A DNA stretch of 41,071 nucleotides. Source: Halomonas heilongjiangensis (GTDB lineage: Bacteria; Pseudomonadota; Gammaproteobacteria; Pseudomonadales; Halomonadaceae). Below are positions 14,347-21,115 of this stretch, piece by piece. Within the stretch, counting starts at the first letter, position 1. The number at the start of each line of letters is the position of its first letter. The stretch is taken from contig NZ_PNRE01000070.1 in NCBI RefSeq assembly GCF_002879645.1, forward strand, positions 1 to 41,071, written 5' to 3'. The notes under the pieces were generated by a model that ran no database searches, was not told where the DNA came from, and saw only the letters and a program-made list of their open reading frames with translations. The position numbers were made by a program, and so were the translations under genes.

Positions 14347-15458
14347 TGGCCGGTGAGCGCCCCTTCGACGTCGTGATCGTCGGCGCCGGGCCCGCGGGCC
14401 TGGCCCTCGGCACCCTGCTGCGGCCGCAACGTCGGGTGCTGGTGCTGGAGCGCCGGGCCCGCCCGGCAACAGCGCCGCCGATCGGGGAGTCCCTGCCGGG
14501 GGCCGCCGCCGTGCTGCTGCAGCGCCTCGAGCTGCTGGCGACCTTCCAGGACGCGGGGCACCGGGAACGGGGCGCCGCGGTGTCGGTGTGGGACGGCGAC
14601 AGCCCGGTCTGGCGGGACGCCATCCGCGATCCGGCCGGCCCCGGCTGGTATCTGGACAGGCGGGGATTCGAGCAGATGCTGCGCCGGCGAGCCCTGGATG
14701 CCGGGGTGACGTTGCGGGAGGGCTGCAAGCAGGCGGACCTCCGTCACCGTCAGGGCCAGTGGCACCTGGACACGGCACTGGGGCCGTTCCGGGCGCCGGT
14801 GCTGGTGGACGCCACGGGCCGCAGCGGTCACCTGGGGCGCCAACTGGGGTTACGGCGCCGCGCCGATGATCCCCTGCTGTGCCTCTATTCTTTTCTGAAC
14901 CAGGGTATTCTGGACCAGGGTTTTCTGGACCAGGCGCCAGAGAGCCAGGACCGCACCATGCGCATTCAGGCGGATGCCCATGGCTGGTGGTATACGGTGC
15001 CCCTGCCCCAGGGGCAGCGGGTGCTGGCCTATCATATGGACGGTGATGATCCGCTGTGTCGTCGGCTGTTGCGCCGCCCCGAGGCCTTTCTGGCCCGGGC
15101 CAGGGACCATGCCCTGCTGGCGGAGGTGCTGGAGGGGCTTGCCCCCGCCCGGATACGCGGTCGGCCGGCGGGCACCTCCCTGCTGGAAGTGGAGCAGCTG
15201 ACGAAGGCGGGGCCGGGCTTCCTGGCCATCGGCGATGCCCTGCTGGCCTTCGACCCGCTGGCGTCACAGGGGCTCTTTCATGCCCTGGCTTCGGCCACCA
15301 GTGCGGCCAAGGCCATCGAGTCCGGCCTGCACCAATCCCTCGGCGCCTATCAACAGGAGATGCGGGCGGTCACCCAGCGTTATCTCTGGCACCTCAAGGC
15401 CAGCTACCAGGGGCCAAGGCGCTTCGGCCAGGCGGCCTTCTGGCAACGGCGGCAGTGA
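14346..15458 (+). CDS. lodB: LodB-type FAD-dependent maturation protein
   Basis: A 370-residue flavoprotein. The FAD-binding Rossmann motif VVIVGAGPAGLALGTLL lies at residues 8-24, a tryptophan-halogenase-like PPIGESLPGAA follows, then DATGRSG near residue 160, and FLAIGDALLAFDPLASQGL near residue 295. LodB proteins are required to form the quinone cofactor in LodA partners, and the one-base overlap with lodA supports this role. The start at 14346 is set by that overlap; a much longer frame reaching back into lodA is an artefact. An insertion of three 5-residue repeats (FLNQG, ILDQG, FLDQA) occupies residues 183-197. Confidence 0.85.
   Translation: MAGERPFDVVIVGAGPAGLALGTLLRPQRRVLVLERRARPATAPPIGESLPGAAAVLLQRLELLATFQDAGHRERGAAVSVWDGDSPVWRDAIRDPAGPGWYLDRRGFEQMLRRRALDAGVTLREGCKQADLRHRQGQWHLDTALGPFRAPVLVDATGRSGHLGRQLGLRRRADDPLLCLYSFLNQGILDQGFLDQAPESQDRTMRIQADAHGWWYTVPLPQGQRVLAYHMDGDDPLCRRLLRRPEAFLARARDHALLAEVLEGLAPARIRGRPAGTSLLEVEQLTKAGPGFLAIGDALLAFDPLASQGLFHALASATSAAKAIESGLHQSLGAYQQEMRAVTQRYLWHLKASYQGPRRFGQAAFWQRRQ
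14892..14936 (+). repeat. Three 15-bp tandem repeats inside lodB
   Basis: Three in-frame copies of TTTCTGGACCAGGGT-type sequence encode FLNQG, ILDQG and FLDQA. Copies two and three differ by a few bases. This is a recent in-frame expansion or a loop insertion in the flavoprotein. Confidence 0.8.
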
Positions 15459-15491
15459 ACGGCCGATTTGGAACCGAGTGGGAGGAGAGAC

Positions 15492-15638
15492 ATGATCAGC
15501 CTCTTTCGCGGTGTTGAGACTTACCGCCATGGGAAGGCCGTTTGCCGACCCAGAGTAGGCGCCACGGCAAATGCTTCTCCCTCACGACAGGAGTGTTTCC
15601 ATGAGAAGGCTCATCGTATCTACGTTTGCGTCGCTTGA
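15492..15638 (+). pseudogene. Possible 5' stump of a third lod-operon gene
   Basis: A strong SD (GGGAGGAGAGAC) precedes an ATG 33 bases after lodB. The frame reads MISLFRGVETYRHGKAVC and then turns into sequence without protein character, closing after 48 codons inside the next gene. The good RBS and position suggest the start of a gene cut off when the following, differently composed genes were inserted near 15530-15600. It could equally be a short leader ORF. Confidence 0.35.
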
Positions 15639-16269
15639 CGGCATCATGCAAGCACCCGGTGGACCGGAAGAAGACCCGACTGGCGGTTTTACCCTTGGCG
15701 GTTGGATGTTCGGCTACGCGGACGAAAGCATGGACATCTCAGCATCGGGTTTCGACGGCAAGGATCGCGAGGTGGTGCTCGGGCGCAGGACCTATGAGAT
15801 ATTCGAAGCGTACTGGCCTTATCAGCCGGATGACCATCCGATTGCGAAGACGCTCAATGCAGCGAAAAAGTACGTTGCTTCGCGCACGTTGACGAAGCTC
15901 CACTGGAACAACTCGATCCTGCTCCACGGCGATGTCGTCTCGGCAATCATCGCTCTCAAGGCCCAACCGGGTGCCGACCTGCAGGTGATTGGCAGCGGCA
16001 ATTTGATTCAAACGCTCCAGGCCGCCTCACTGATAGACGAGTACAACGTGTGGACTTTTCCAGTGGTGCTTGGGCGGGGCAAGCGCCTCTTCAGCGAGAC
16101 CGTCAAGCCATCGGCGCTGCGGCTCGTTCGCTCTCAGGTTTCGACCACTGGCGTTGTGATGAATACCTATGTACCAGGTGGCGATATCCAGCCCGGTTCG
16201 TTCCCGAGTGCCGAGCCGAGCGAGAAGGAGTTGGTTCGACGCAAAAAAATGACGAATGGGATGTGGTGA
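15601..16269 (+). CDS. RibD C-terminal / dihydrofolate reductase-like protein
   Basis: A 222-residue protein with the RibD_C/DHFR-like fold: RRLIVSTFASLDGIMQAPGG (strand and Met20-like loop), VVLGRRTYEIFEAYW, VASRTLTKLHW and a nucleotide-binding LQVIGSGNLIQTL, then FPVVLGRGKRLF. Members bind NADPH; a substrate is not established. Many such YwjB/YyaP-like genes are found in accessory DNA. The C-terminal tail (about residues 188-222) is extra and hydrophilic. SD GACAGGAG sits seven bases before the ATG; an ATG 30 bases further upstream has no such site. It heads the second cassette-like group. Confidence 0.8.
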   Translation: MRRLIVSTFASLDGIMQAPGGPEEDPTGGFTLGGWMFGYADESMDISASGFDGKDREVVLGRRTYEIFEAYWPYQPDDHPIAKTLNAAKKYVASRTLTKLHWNNSILLHGDVVSAIIALKAQPGADLQVIGSGNLIQTLQAASLIDEYNVWTFPVVLGRGKRLFSETVKPSALRLVRSQVSTTGVVMNTYVPGGDIQPGSFPSAEPSEKELVRRKKMTNGMW

Positions 16270-16326
16270 TGTGAAGATGACTGTGCGCGCTCACAAACGT
16301 TAACTGCAAGTAGGTTAGGAGTCTGT

Positions 16327-16935
16327 GTGGATAACAAAAGCTGGGTGTTGGAAGACGCTCAAAAGATTGCAGACGAATTTCCTTACACGTTCTACAAGCC
16401 GTCAAAGGAAGTCGTTTCGAACCTTCAGCCAGGAAATCAGGCCAAACTGATTTTTCAGTTTGAATCTGATGATCCCGAGGCGCCTCGGGCCGAAAGAATG
16501 TGGGTGGAAATTGCAGAAGTTACAGAGCACGGGCTCCGCGGTTTTCTGGATAATCAGCCAGTTTACATAAAGGACTTGCACCACCGAGATCCCGTTGAAT
16601 TCCAAGAGTGCCATATCATTGACACGGATTTGGATGACCCCGTGCCATCGATCACGGAAAAGTATATCAAGCGCTGCTTTGTCACCAACAATATTCTCTA
16701 CGAAGGTCAGTCGGTGGGTTACTTGTATCGTGAAGAACCCGACTATGATGATGATAGTGGCTGGAGGTTCACCACAGGCACCGAGACCGATGAATACATG
16801 GACGATTCGAATAACTCTTCTTACGTTTCGCTGGGTGCCGTACTCTGTATCGATGACAGCTTTATACAGCTTCTTGAACGTGAACCTGGCGTGGCCTTCG
16901 TTAAAGACGAAGGGGGTAACTTCGTTGAGGTATAG
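16327..16935 (+). CDS. DUF2314-DUF2185 two-domain protein (immunity-like)
   Basis: A 202-residue acidic protein. Residues about 40-95 match DUF2314 (ERMWVEIAEVTEHGLRGFLD followed by NQPVYI), and residues about 115-190 match DUF2185 (CFVTNNILYEGQSVGYLYRE, then DDSGWRFTTGTETDEYMDD). The DUF2185/Imm33-type fold is used by many polymorphic-toxin immunity proteins, but no toxin gene lies next to it, so it may be an orphan immunity gene or have another role. The start is GTG at 16327 with GGTTAGGAG as SD. The gene is AT-richer than the lod genes. Confidence 0.75.
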   Translation: MDNKSWVLEDAQKIADEFPYTFYKPSKEVVSNLQPGNQAKLIFQFESDDPEAPRAERMWVEIAEVTEHGLRGFLDNQPVYIKDLHHRDPVEFQECHIIDTDLDDPVPSITEKYIKRCFVTNNILYEGQSVGYLYREEPDYDDDSGWRFTTGTETDEYMDDSNNSSYVSLGAVLCIDDSFIQLLEREPGVAFVKDEGGNFVEV

Positions 16936-16940
16936 TAAGC

Positions 16941-16991
16941 AGATAACCAATCGTTCAACCGGACGTCCGCTGCTGCACAGTGAAGTTTGAT
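16941..16991 (+). other. Possible attC remnant
   Basis: AGATAACCAATCGTTCAACCGG (16941 on) has the R''-L'' look of common attC sites (TAACCAATCGTTCAA). GGACGTCC folds, and GTTTGAT (16985-16991) sits where R' would be but does not fully match. I regard it as a decayed site. Confidence 0.3.
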
Positions 16992-17047
16992 ACTTGGCAC
17001 ATGCGCCTTCACGCGCCTACCAACGTGAGGTCAACCAGGACCGCATC

Positions 17048-17848
17048 ATGAATGAATCCTTTGTCCCACGCGTCGGCGGAATCCTCAGCGCCGACATCGC
17101 CGTTCCCGAACACGAGCGAGAGGTGCGCTTCTACTCGCGTGTGCTCAGCACGGGTGAGAATCCGCTTTGGCGGGAGAAAACGCTGATGAACAACTTGGGC
17201 ATGCCTATCATCGGCTTGGGCGCGCGCACCGCGGAATATTCTCACCTTCCGCTCCAATGGATGCCGCACATTCAGGTCGCCGATGTCGCAGCCAGTGTGC
17301 AGCGTGCGCTCGAGCTGGGCGGAAGCGAGCTGATGCATGCCAAAGACGATAATGGAACGAGTCAGTGGGCGGTGCTGCTCGATCCGAATGGGGCGGCGTT
17401 CGGGATCATCCCAACCGTCCCGGCGGAGGCGATCCCGCCAAGTGACGACCCCGAATCGGGCGACGCGGCGGCGCCTGTGGGTCGCATCTCCTGGCTCGAC
17501 CTGACGGTCTCCGACGCCTCTGCAACCCGCGACTTCTATCGGCAGGTCGTCGAGTGGTCGGTGCAGGAGGTCGAGATGGAGGACGCGGGCGCGCGCTACG
17601 CGGACTATAACATGCTCGCCGATGATGGAAATCCGGTGGCGGGAGTCTGCCATGCGCGCGGCGTGAACCTGGGTCTGCCGCCTGTCTGGATGATCTACCT
17701 CCCCGTGAACGACCTCGCCGAAAGCCTCCGTCGCGTACAGGAGGAAGGGGGCAAGATCATCAAGACGACGTGGGGGGACGATGGGGAGTACGCATATGCG
17801 GTGGTTCAGGATCCGGTGGGGACGTACCTGGCGTTGATGCCGGGGTAA
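17048..17848 (+). CDS. Two-domain VOC (glyoxalase/bleomycin-type) protein
   Basis: A 266-residue protein with two vicinal-oxygen-chelate modules. Module 1 (about residues 8-125) runs from GGILSADIAVPEHEREVRFY to AVLLDPNGAAFGII. Module 2 (about residues 145-266) runs from ISWLDLTVSDASATRDFYRQ to AVVQDPVGTYLALMPG. The family includes glyoxalases, dioxygenases and antibiotic-binding proteins; this CFP32-like layout has no firm substrate. ATG 17048 is chosen because it begins at the fold (MNESFVPRVGG); the frame is open further upstream in unrelated sequence. Four VOC proteins occur in this window, all unrelated in position. Confidence 0.85.
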   Translation: MNESFVPRVGGILSADIAVPEHEREVRFYSRVLSTGENPLWREKTLMNNLGMPIIGLGARTAEYSHLPLQWMPHIQVADVAASVQRALELGGSELMHAKDDNGTSQWAVLLDPNGAAFGIIPTVPAEAIPPSDDPESGDAAAPVGRISWLDLTVSDASATRDFYRQVVEWSVQEVEMEDAGARYADYNMLADDGNPVAGVCHARGVNLGLPPVWMIYLPVNDLAESLRRVQEEGGKIIKTTWGDDGEYAYAVVQDPVGTYLALMPG

Positions 17849-17902
17849 AGTAAGGTGCAGCGGCCTGACGCCAGTGTGTTGGCTGAGATTGCGCCGGGCG
17901 AA

Positions 17903-17924
17903 AAGTGATACTATAGTATCACTT
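17903..17924. promoter_or_regulatory. Perfect 22-bp palindrome, toxin-antitoxin operator
   Basis: AAGTGATACTA followed by its exact complement TAGTATCACTT lies 24 bases before the antitoxin ATG. Phd/YefM-type antitoxins autorepress through such palindromes, so this is very likely the operator. TACTATAGTATC may overlap a -10 element. Confidence 0.75.
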
Positions 17925-17948
17925 GCGAATTGATTCAGGGTCGTATTC

Positions 17949-18206
17949 ATGAAAGTTGAGCTTGTTACAAACCTCAAGCGGCAGGCCACCAAAATCCTGG
18001 CGGATCTGCACTCGTCGAAAGAACCGGTGTTGATTACGGAGCATGGTAGGCCATCGGCGTATCTCGTCGATGTTCAGGACTATGAATTCATGCAGCGCCG
18101 GCTCGAGTTGCTGGAAGGTCTTTCACGGGGAGAGCGGGCTGTACTCGAAGGAAGGACGTACAGCCAAACAGAGGCCAGGGAGAAGATGCGTAAATGGCTG
18201 AAGTAG
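17949..18206 (+). CDS. Phd/YefM-family antitoxin
   Basis: An 85-residue antitoxin. The N-terminal Phd/YefM fold is visible (VTNLKRQATKILADLHSSKE, PVLITEHGRPSAYLVDVQDY), ending in a helical C-terminal tail (YSQTEAREKMRKWLK) that would wrap the toxin. It should neutralise the ParE/RelE-like toxin encoded next and repress the pair through the palindrome upstream. Its 3' end overlaps the toxin gene by 13 bases, which is typical of coupled translation. Confidence 0.9.
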   Translation: MKVELVTNLKRQATKILADLHSSKEPVLITEHGRPSAYLVDVQDYEFMQRRLELLEGLSRGERAVLEGRTYSQTEAREKMRKWLK

Positions 18207-18496
18207 TCTGGACGGAGCCAGCTCTTCAAGAACTGGATGCTGTTGCCGAGTACATAGCTCTGGATAATCCAGTTGCCGCAAGCCGCCTGGTCGAGCAGGT
18301 TTTCGACAAAACGGATCGACTGGAAGACTTTCCCCAATCCGGTCGCGTTCCTCCCGAGCTTCCCAATTCCATATACAGAGAAGTGCTGATGCCGCCTTGC
18401 CGCATTTTTTGCCGGGAAGATGAGAATCTGGTGATTATACTCTACGTCATGAGAGAGGAGCGGCAGCTACGTGCTTTCATGTTGGAGAGCAGCTAA
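18194..18496 (+). CDS. ParE/RelE-superfamily toxin
   Basis: A 100-residue toxin. The ParE-like pattern is clear: VVWTEPALQELDAVAEYIAL, NPVAASRLVEQVFDKTDRLE, FPQSGRVPPEL, then YREVLMPPCRIFCRED and a final strand ILYVMREERQLRAFML. ParE members inhibit gyrase and RelE members cleave mRNA at the ribosome; the lack of an obvious RelE catalytic set favours ParE-like. It overlaps its antitoxin and is followed directly by an attC-like site, so the pair is probably a mobile cassette that stabilises the array. Confidence 0.9.
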   Translation: MAEVVWTEPALQELDAVAEYIALDNPVAASRLVEQVFDKTDRLEDFPQSGRVPPELPNSIYREVLMPPCRIFCREDENLVIILYVMREERQLRAFMLESS

Positions 18497-18570
18497 CCAA
18501 CCGCGGCACACGGATGCTTTCGACTCCGTTTCGCTGCGTCAAAGGCACCAGTGCGCTTTGCGTGTTTGAG
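18491..18570 (+). other. attC-like site after the toxin-antitoxin pair
   Basis: AGCTAAC (18491-18497) overlaps the toxin stop codon and has the form of R''. GCGGCAC pairs with GTGCGC leaving one extra G. GTTTGAG (18564-18570) occupies the R' position but deviates from GTTRRRY. The 80-bp spacing and the overlap with the stop codon mirror the attC at 6091. Confidence 0.5.
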
Positions 18571-18614
18571 TAATCTCGCATGGATCATGCTGCCGATGCG
18601 ATCTGGAGAAGCTA

Positions 18615-19202
18615 ATGGATCAGCTGATACGCAAGGCAACGCCGGAAGATAGTTCAGAATTGGCTGAACTAATGAATCTCGCCGGTGAGGGGATCCCAGC
18701 CTATCTGTGGGGGGAGCAGGTAGCGCCGGGCGAGGATGTCATGGAGTTTGGTGCTCGCCGTGTTGCGAGAACCGAAGGGGGCTTCAGTTATACGAATGCC
18801 CATGTCGCGACGATCCAAGGCGTCATCGCCGGCATGTTGCTCTCCTATCGGCTGCCGGACCCGTATGAGATCGGATCATTAGAAGCAATCCCACCGGTGG
18901 TCCGCCCGCTCATGCAGTTAGAGGCCTTGGTTCCTGGCTCATGGTACGTAAATGCCATTGCGACGGACTCGGCTTATCGTGGCCAAGGTGTGGGAAGCCG
19001 CCTAATGCAGCTCGCAGAGCAACTGGCTGCGGATTCTGGTGCAGAAGCTCTTTCCTTGATTGTGGCAGAAGATAACATTCAAGCGCGGGCACTCTACGAA
19101 AGATTGGGCTATCAAAGGGTAGCCCGGCGCGCGATTATTCAATTTCCGTGCTGCCCACACGCCGGCGATTGGGTATTGATGAAAAAAGAAGTGAAAAGAT
19201 GA
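18615..19202 (+). CDS. GNAT-family N-acetyltransferase
   Basis: A 195-residue acetyltransferase that would transfer acetyl from acetyl-CoA to an unknown amine. The GNAT fold is clear: N-terminal LIRKATPEDSSELAELMNLA; the core strand WYVNAIATDSAYRGQGVGSR with the CoA-binding motif RGQGVGSRL near residues 121-129; then LSLIVAEDNIQARALYERLG and YQRVARRAI. SD GGAGAAGC precedes the ATG. It is the last gene of the cassette-like group. 19203-19340 downstream shows nothing I can name. Confidence 0.9.
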   Translation: MDQLIRKATPEDSSELAELMNLAGEGIPAYLWGEQVAPGEDVMEFGARRVARTEGGFSYTNAHVATIQGVIAGMLLSYRLPDPYEIGSLEAIPPVVRPLMQLEALVPGSWYVNAIATDSAYRGQGVGSRLMQLAEQLAADSGAEALSLIVAEDNIQARALYERLGYQRVARRAIIQFPCCPHAGDWVLMKKEVKR

Positions 19203-19341
19203 GGCTTCATGCAGCAAATAATCCAATGCCCTTTGTGATTTATGATGTTGAACCTTCCTCTTAGCTATTCATCTGGTTGCATATGGCGCACCGTGTCAGT
19301 CTTTGCCTCCTGAGCCTGTCAGAGGTTCGTCCATATAGCTA

Positions 19342-19409
19342 TGAGCAGGGAGAGGCTGTGAGCAGGGAGAGGCTGTTGCGCAGGGAGAGGCCGTGAGCAA
19401 GGGAGAGTG
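19342..19409 (+). repeat. Four tandem SD-like repeats before a start codon
   Basis: Units of 16-18 bp: TGAGCAGGGAGAGGCTG (19342 and 19359, identical), TTGCGCAGGGAGAGGCCG (19376) and TGAGCAAGGGAGAGTG (19394). Each has a GGGAG core that could bind the 16S rRNA tail. The last copy lies 4-8 bases before the ATG at 19412. Copy-number change here could alter translation or spacing. Confidence 0.75.
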
Positions 19410-19411
19410 TG

Positions 19412-20191
19412 ATGGCAAGCGAAGCGCAGGTGACGCGGGCGGTGCGGGTGTGGCTGGGCTATGCCCTGCCGGAATTGGCCAGTGGTGCCGGCCGGGAGCG
19501 TTTTTACCGGCAACTGGGGGAGATTTTTATCCCCGCCACCGTGCAGTTGATGGCCCCGCAGGGCCTGCAGGCCTATGTGCCGTCGGTACTGCCACCCAGT
19601 GACCATCCCAGGGTGCCGGATGAAATCGCCCTGGTGTTTTACCCCAGCCGGCAGTGTTACCAGCAGGCCAGCCATGCCAGCGTGGCCGGGCGTGCCTACG
19701 GGGCCTTGCACGGCACCGTGTTCAGTTTTCAGGCCCGGCAGGGCCGGCCCGCCAGCCACAGTGATTTCCCCGCGCCCTTCGATGGCCAGCCGGAGCAGAC
19801 GGGCCCGGTGCAGTTATTCGATTCCGGGGGCAACTGGCAGCAAGGGGCGGTGTTCAGCGAGGTCTGGCTGCGTCGCGAGCAAGGCGTGGCGGCCTTCCGG
19901 CAGGGGGTGTGCGAGGCGATGGGAACCCTGCGTGCCCGGCCGCGGCAGGAGCTGCTGGGGGTTTATTTCTATCTGGATGACGACCTGTTGGTGGTCTGGT
20001 CCCACTGGCAACGGCAGGGCCAGGCGTTGCAGGCTGACACCATTGGCGACTTGGTGTGGGCCGACAGCGCCACCGCGGTGGCGGTGCCGCCGTCTCCCTT
20101 TGCCGATTATGCCGGGCTTCCGGTGGGGCCGGGGCAGGCCTTCAATCTGCAATTTGCGCTGTCACCGGCGGCCAGTGAGGGACGACGCTGA
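19412..20191 (+). CDS. Orphan protein coupled to LysR gene, 259 residues
   Basis: Not recognised. It is a soluble protein without signal peptide or membrane segment, starting MASEAQVTRAVRVWLGYALP. It has an alpha/beta pattern with several conserved-looking aromatic blocks (ELLGVYFYLDDDLLVVWSHW near residue 185, ALVFYPSRQCYQQA near residue 72). The stop codon overlaps the LysR start (TGATG), so the two are co-translated. Four tandem SD-like repeats precede it; a GTG one codon upstream is also possible. High GC and chromosomal codon use distinguish it from the cassettes just before. It probably belongs to the locus controlled by the regulator, role unknown. Confidence 0.7.
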   Translation: MASEAQVTRAVRVWLGYALPELASGAGRERFYRQLGEIFIPATVQLMAPQGLQAYVPSVLPPSDHPRVPDEIALVFYPSRQCYQQASHASVAGRAYGALHGTVFSFQARQGRPASHSDFPAPFDGQPEQTGPVQLFDSGGNWQQGAVFSEVWLRREQGVAAFRQGVCEAMGTLRARPRQELLGVYFYLDDDLLVVWSHWQRQGQALQADTIGDLVWADSATAVAVPPSPFADYAGLPVGPGQAFNLQFALSPAASEGRR

Positions 20192-21114
20192 TGAGCTTTT
20201 CCAACCGGGATTTCATGCTGCTGGATCAGCGCCTGTTCAAGGCCTTCATGGCGGCGGCGCAGACCCAGAGTTTTACCCATGCGGCCACCCGCGCCCACAT
20301 GACCCAGTCCGGGGTCAGCCAGCATATCGCCAAGCTGGAAGAGCAGATCGGCGTCACCCTGTTCAAGCGTATCGGCAAGAAGGTGGTGCTCACCGATGCC
20401 GGTAAAGCCTTGATGCATTACGTGCGCCAGCAGATGCACAGCACCCAGCAGTTCATGGATCGGGTGCACGCCATGGAGACGCGGGTGGCGGGGTTGGTGT
20501 CCTATGCCATGCCGCCCAGTTGCCTGATGTCGCCGCATTTCCCCATGCTGCTGGAGCGACGCCGGGCACATCCGGATATCGAGCTGAACATCACCCTCAC
20601 CTCCACCCAGGAGGTGGTGCGCATGCTGCTGGAAAATCAGATGGATTTTGGTTTCGTCACGGAAAACAACAACCATCCGCTGCTGCGTTACCGGCTGTTC
20701 TGTCAGGAAGAGTATGTGCTGGTGTCGAGCGATCCGGCGCCACTGCAGGAACTGACCGACAGCTCCATCCTGGAGCAGCGCTTCATCTGGTATCCCGGCT
20801 CCAGTTATTACTATGATCGCTGGCTCAAGCATGTCTTTCCCGAGCGCTGCCATCTCAACACCTATTCGCTGACGTTTGCCGGGGAAATCAATTCCATCAA
20901 CGGCGCCATCGACATGGTGGCCGGCGGGCTGGGGATGGCGGTGATTCCCAGCCATTGCGTGGCATCCCTGCTCGAGCAGGAGCGGCTGTGCCGCCACCAG
21001 GCCAGTCAGCCGCTGCTCAATGATATCCATATCATTACCATCAAGGACCACGAGTACCCGCGCCGGGTGGAGCAGGTGATCGACTGGTTCTTCGACATGG
21101 TGGCCGATAAATAA
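20191..21114 (+). CDS. LysR-family transcriptional regulator
   Basis: A 307-residue DNA-binding regulator. The winged helix-turn-helix lies at residues 13-72 (LFKAFMAAAQTQSFTHAATR, SGVSQHIAKLEEQIGVTLFK, LTDAGKALMHYVRQQ). The effector-binding domain covers about 100-300, with typical DFGFVTENNNHPLL and a GGLGMAVIPSHCVASLL block. The start is fixed by overlap with the upstream gene. The nearest LysR-type box (ACCATTA-N7-TAATGGT at 23260) lies between the two divergent operons to the right, so this protein probably controls the phosphorylase and 23439 operons. The ligand is unknown. It ends one base before the convergent gene's stop. Confidence 0.9.
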   Translation: MSFSNRDFMLLDQRLFKAFMAAAQTQSFTHAATRAHMTQSGVSQHIAKLEEQIGVTLFKRIGKKVVLTDAGKALMHYVRQQMHSTQQFMDRVHAMETRVAGLVSYAMPPSCLMSPHFPMLLERRRAHPDIELNITLTSTQEVVRMLLENQMDFGFVTENNNHPLLRYRLFCQEEYVLVSSDPAPLQELTDSSILEQRFIWYPGSSYYYDRWLKHVFPERCHLNTYSLTFAGEINSINGAIDMVAGGLGMAVIPSHCVASLLEQERLCRHQASQPLLNDIHIITIKDHEYPRRVEQVIDWFFDMVADK

Positions 21115-21115
21115 C

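Noticed and set aside
12427..15267. Minus-strand open frame of 946 codons opposite lodA and lodB
   Set aside because: It is a Pro/Arg/Gly-rich shadow created by the high GC content; lodA and lodB on the other strand have clear family motifs and coupled starts.
19342..19409. Possible CRISPR-like array
   Set aside because: The units are contiguous with no spacers; it is a simple tandem repeat before a start codon.
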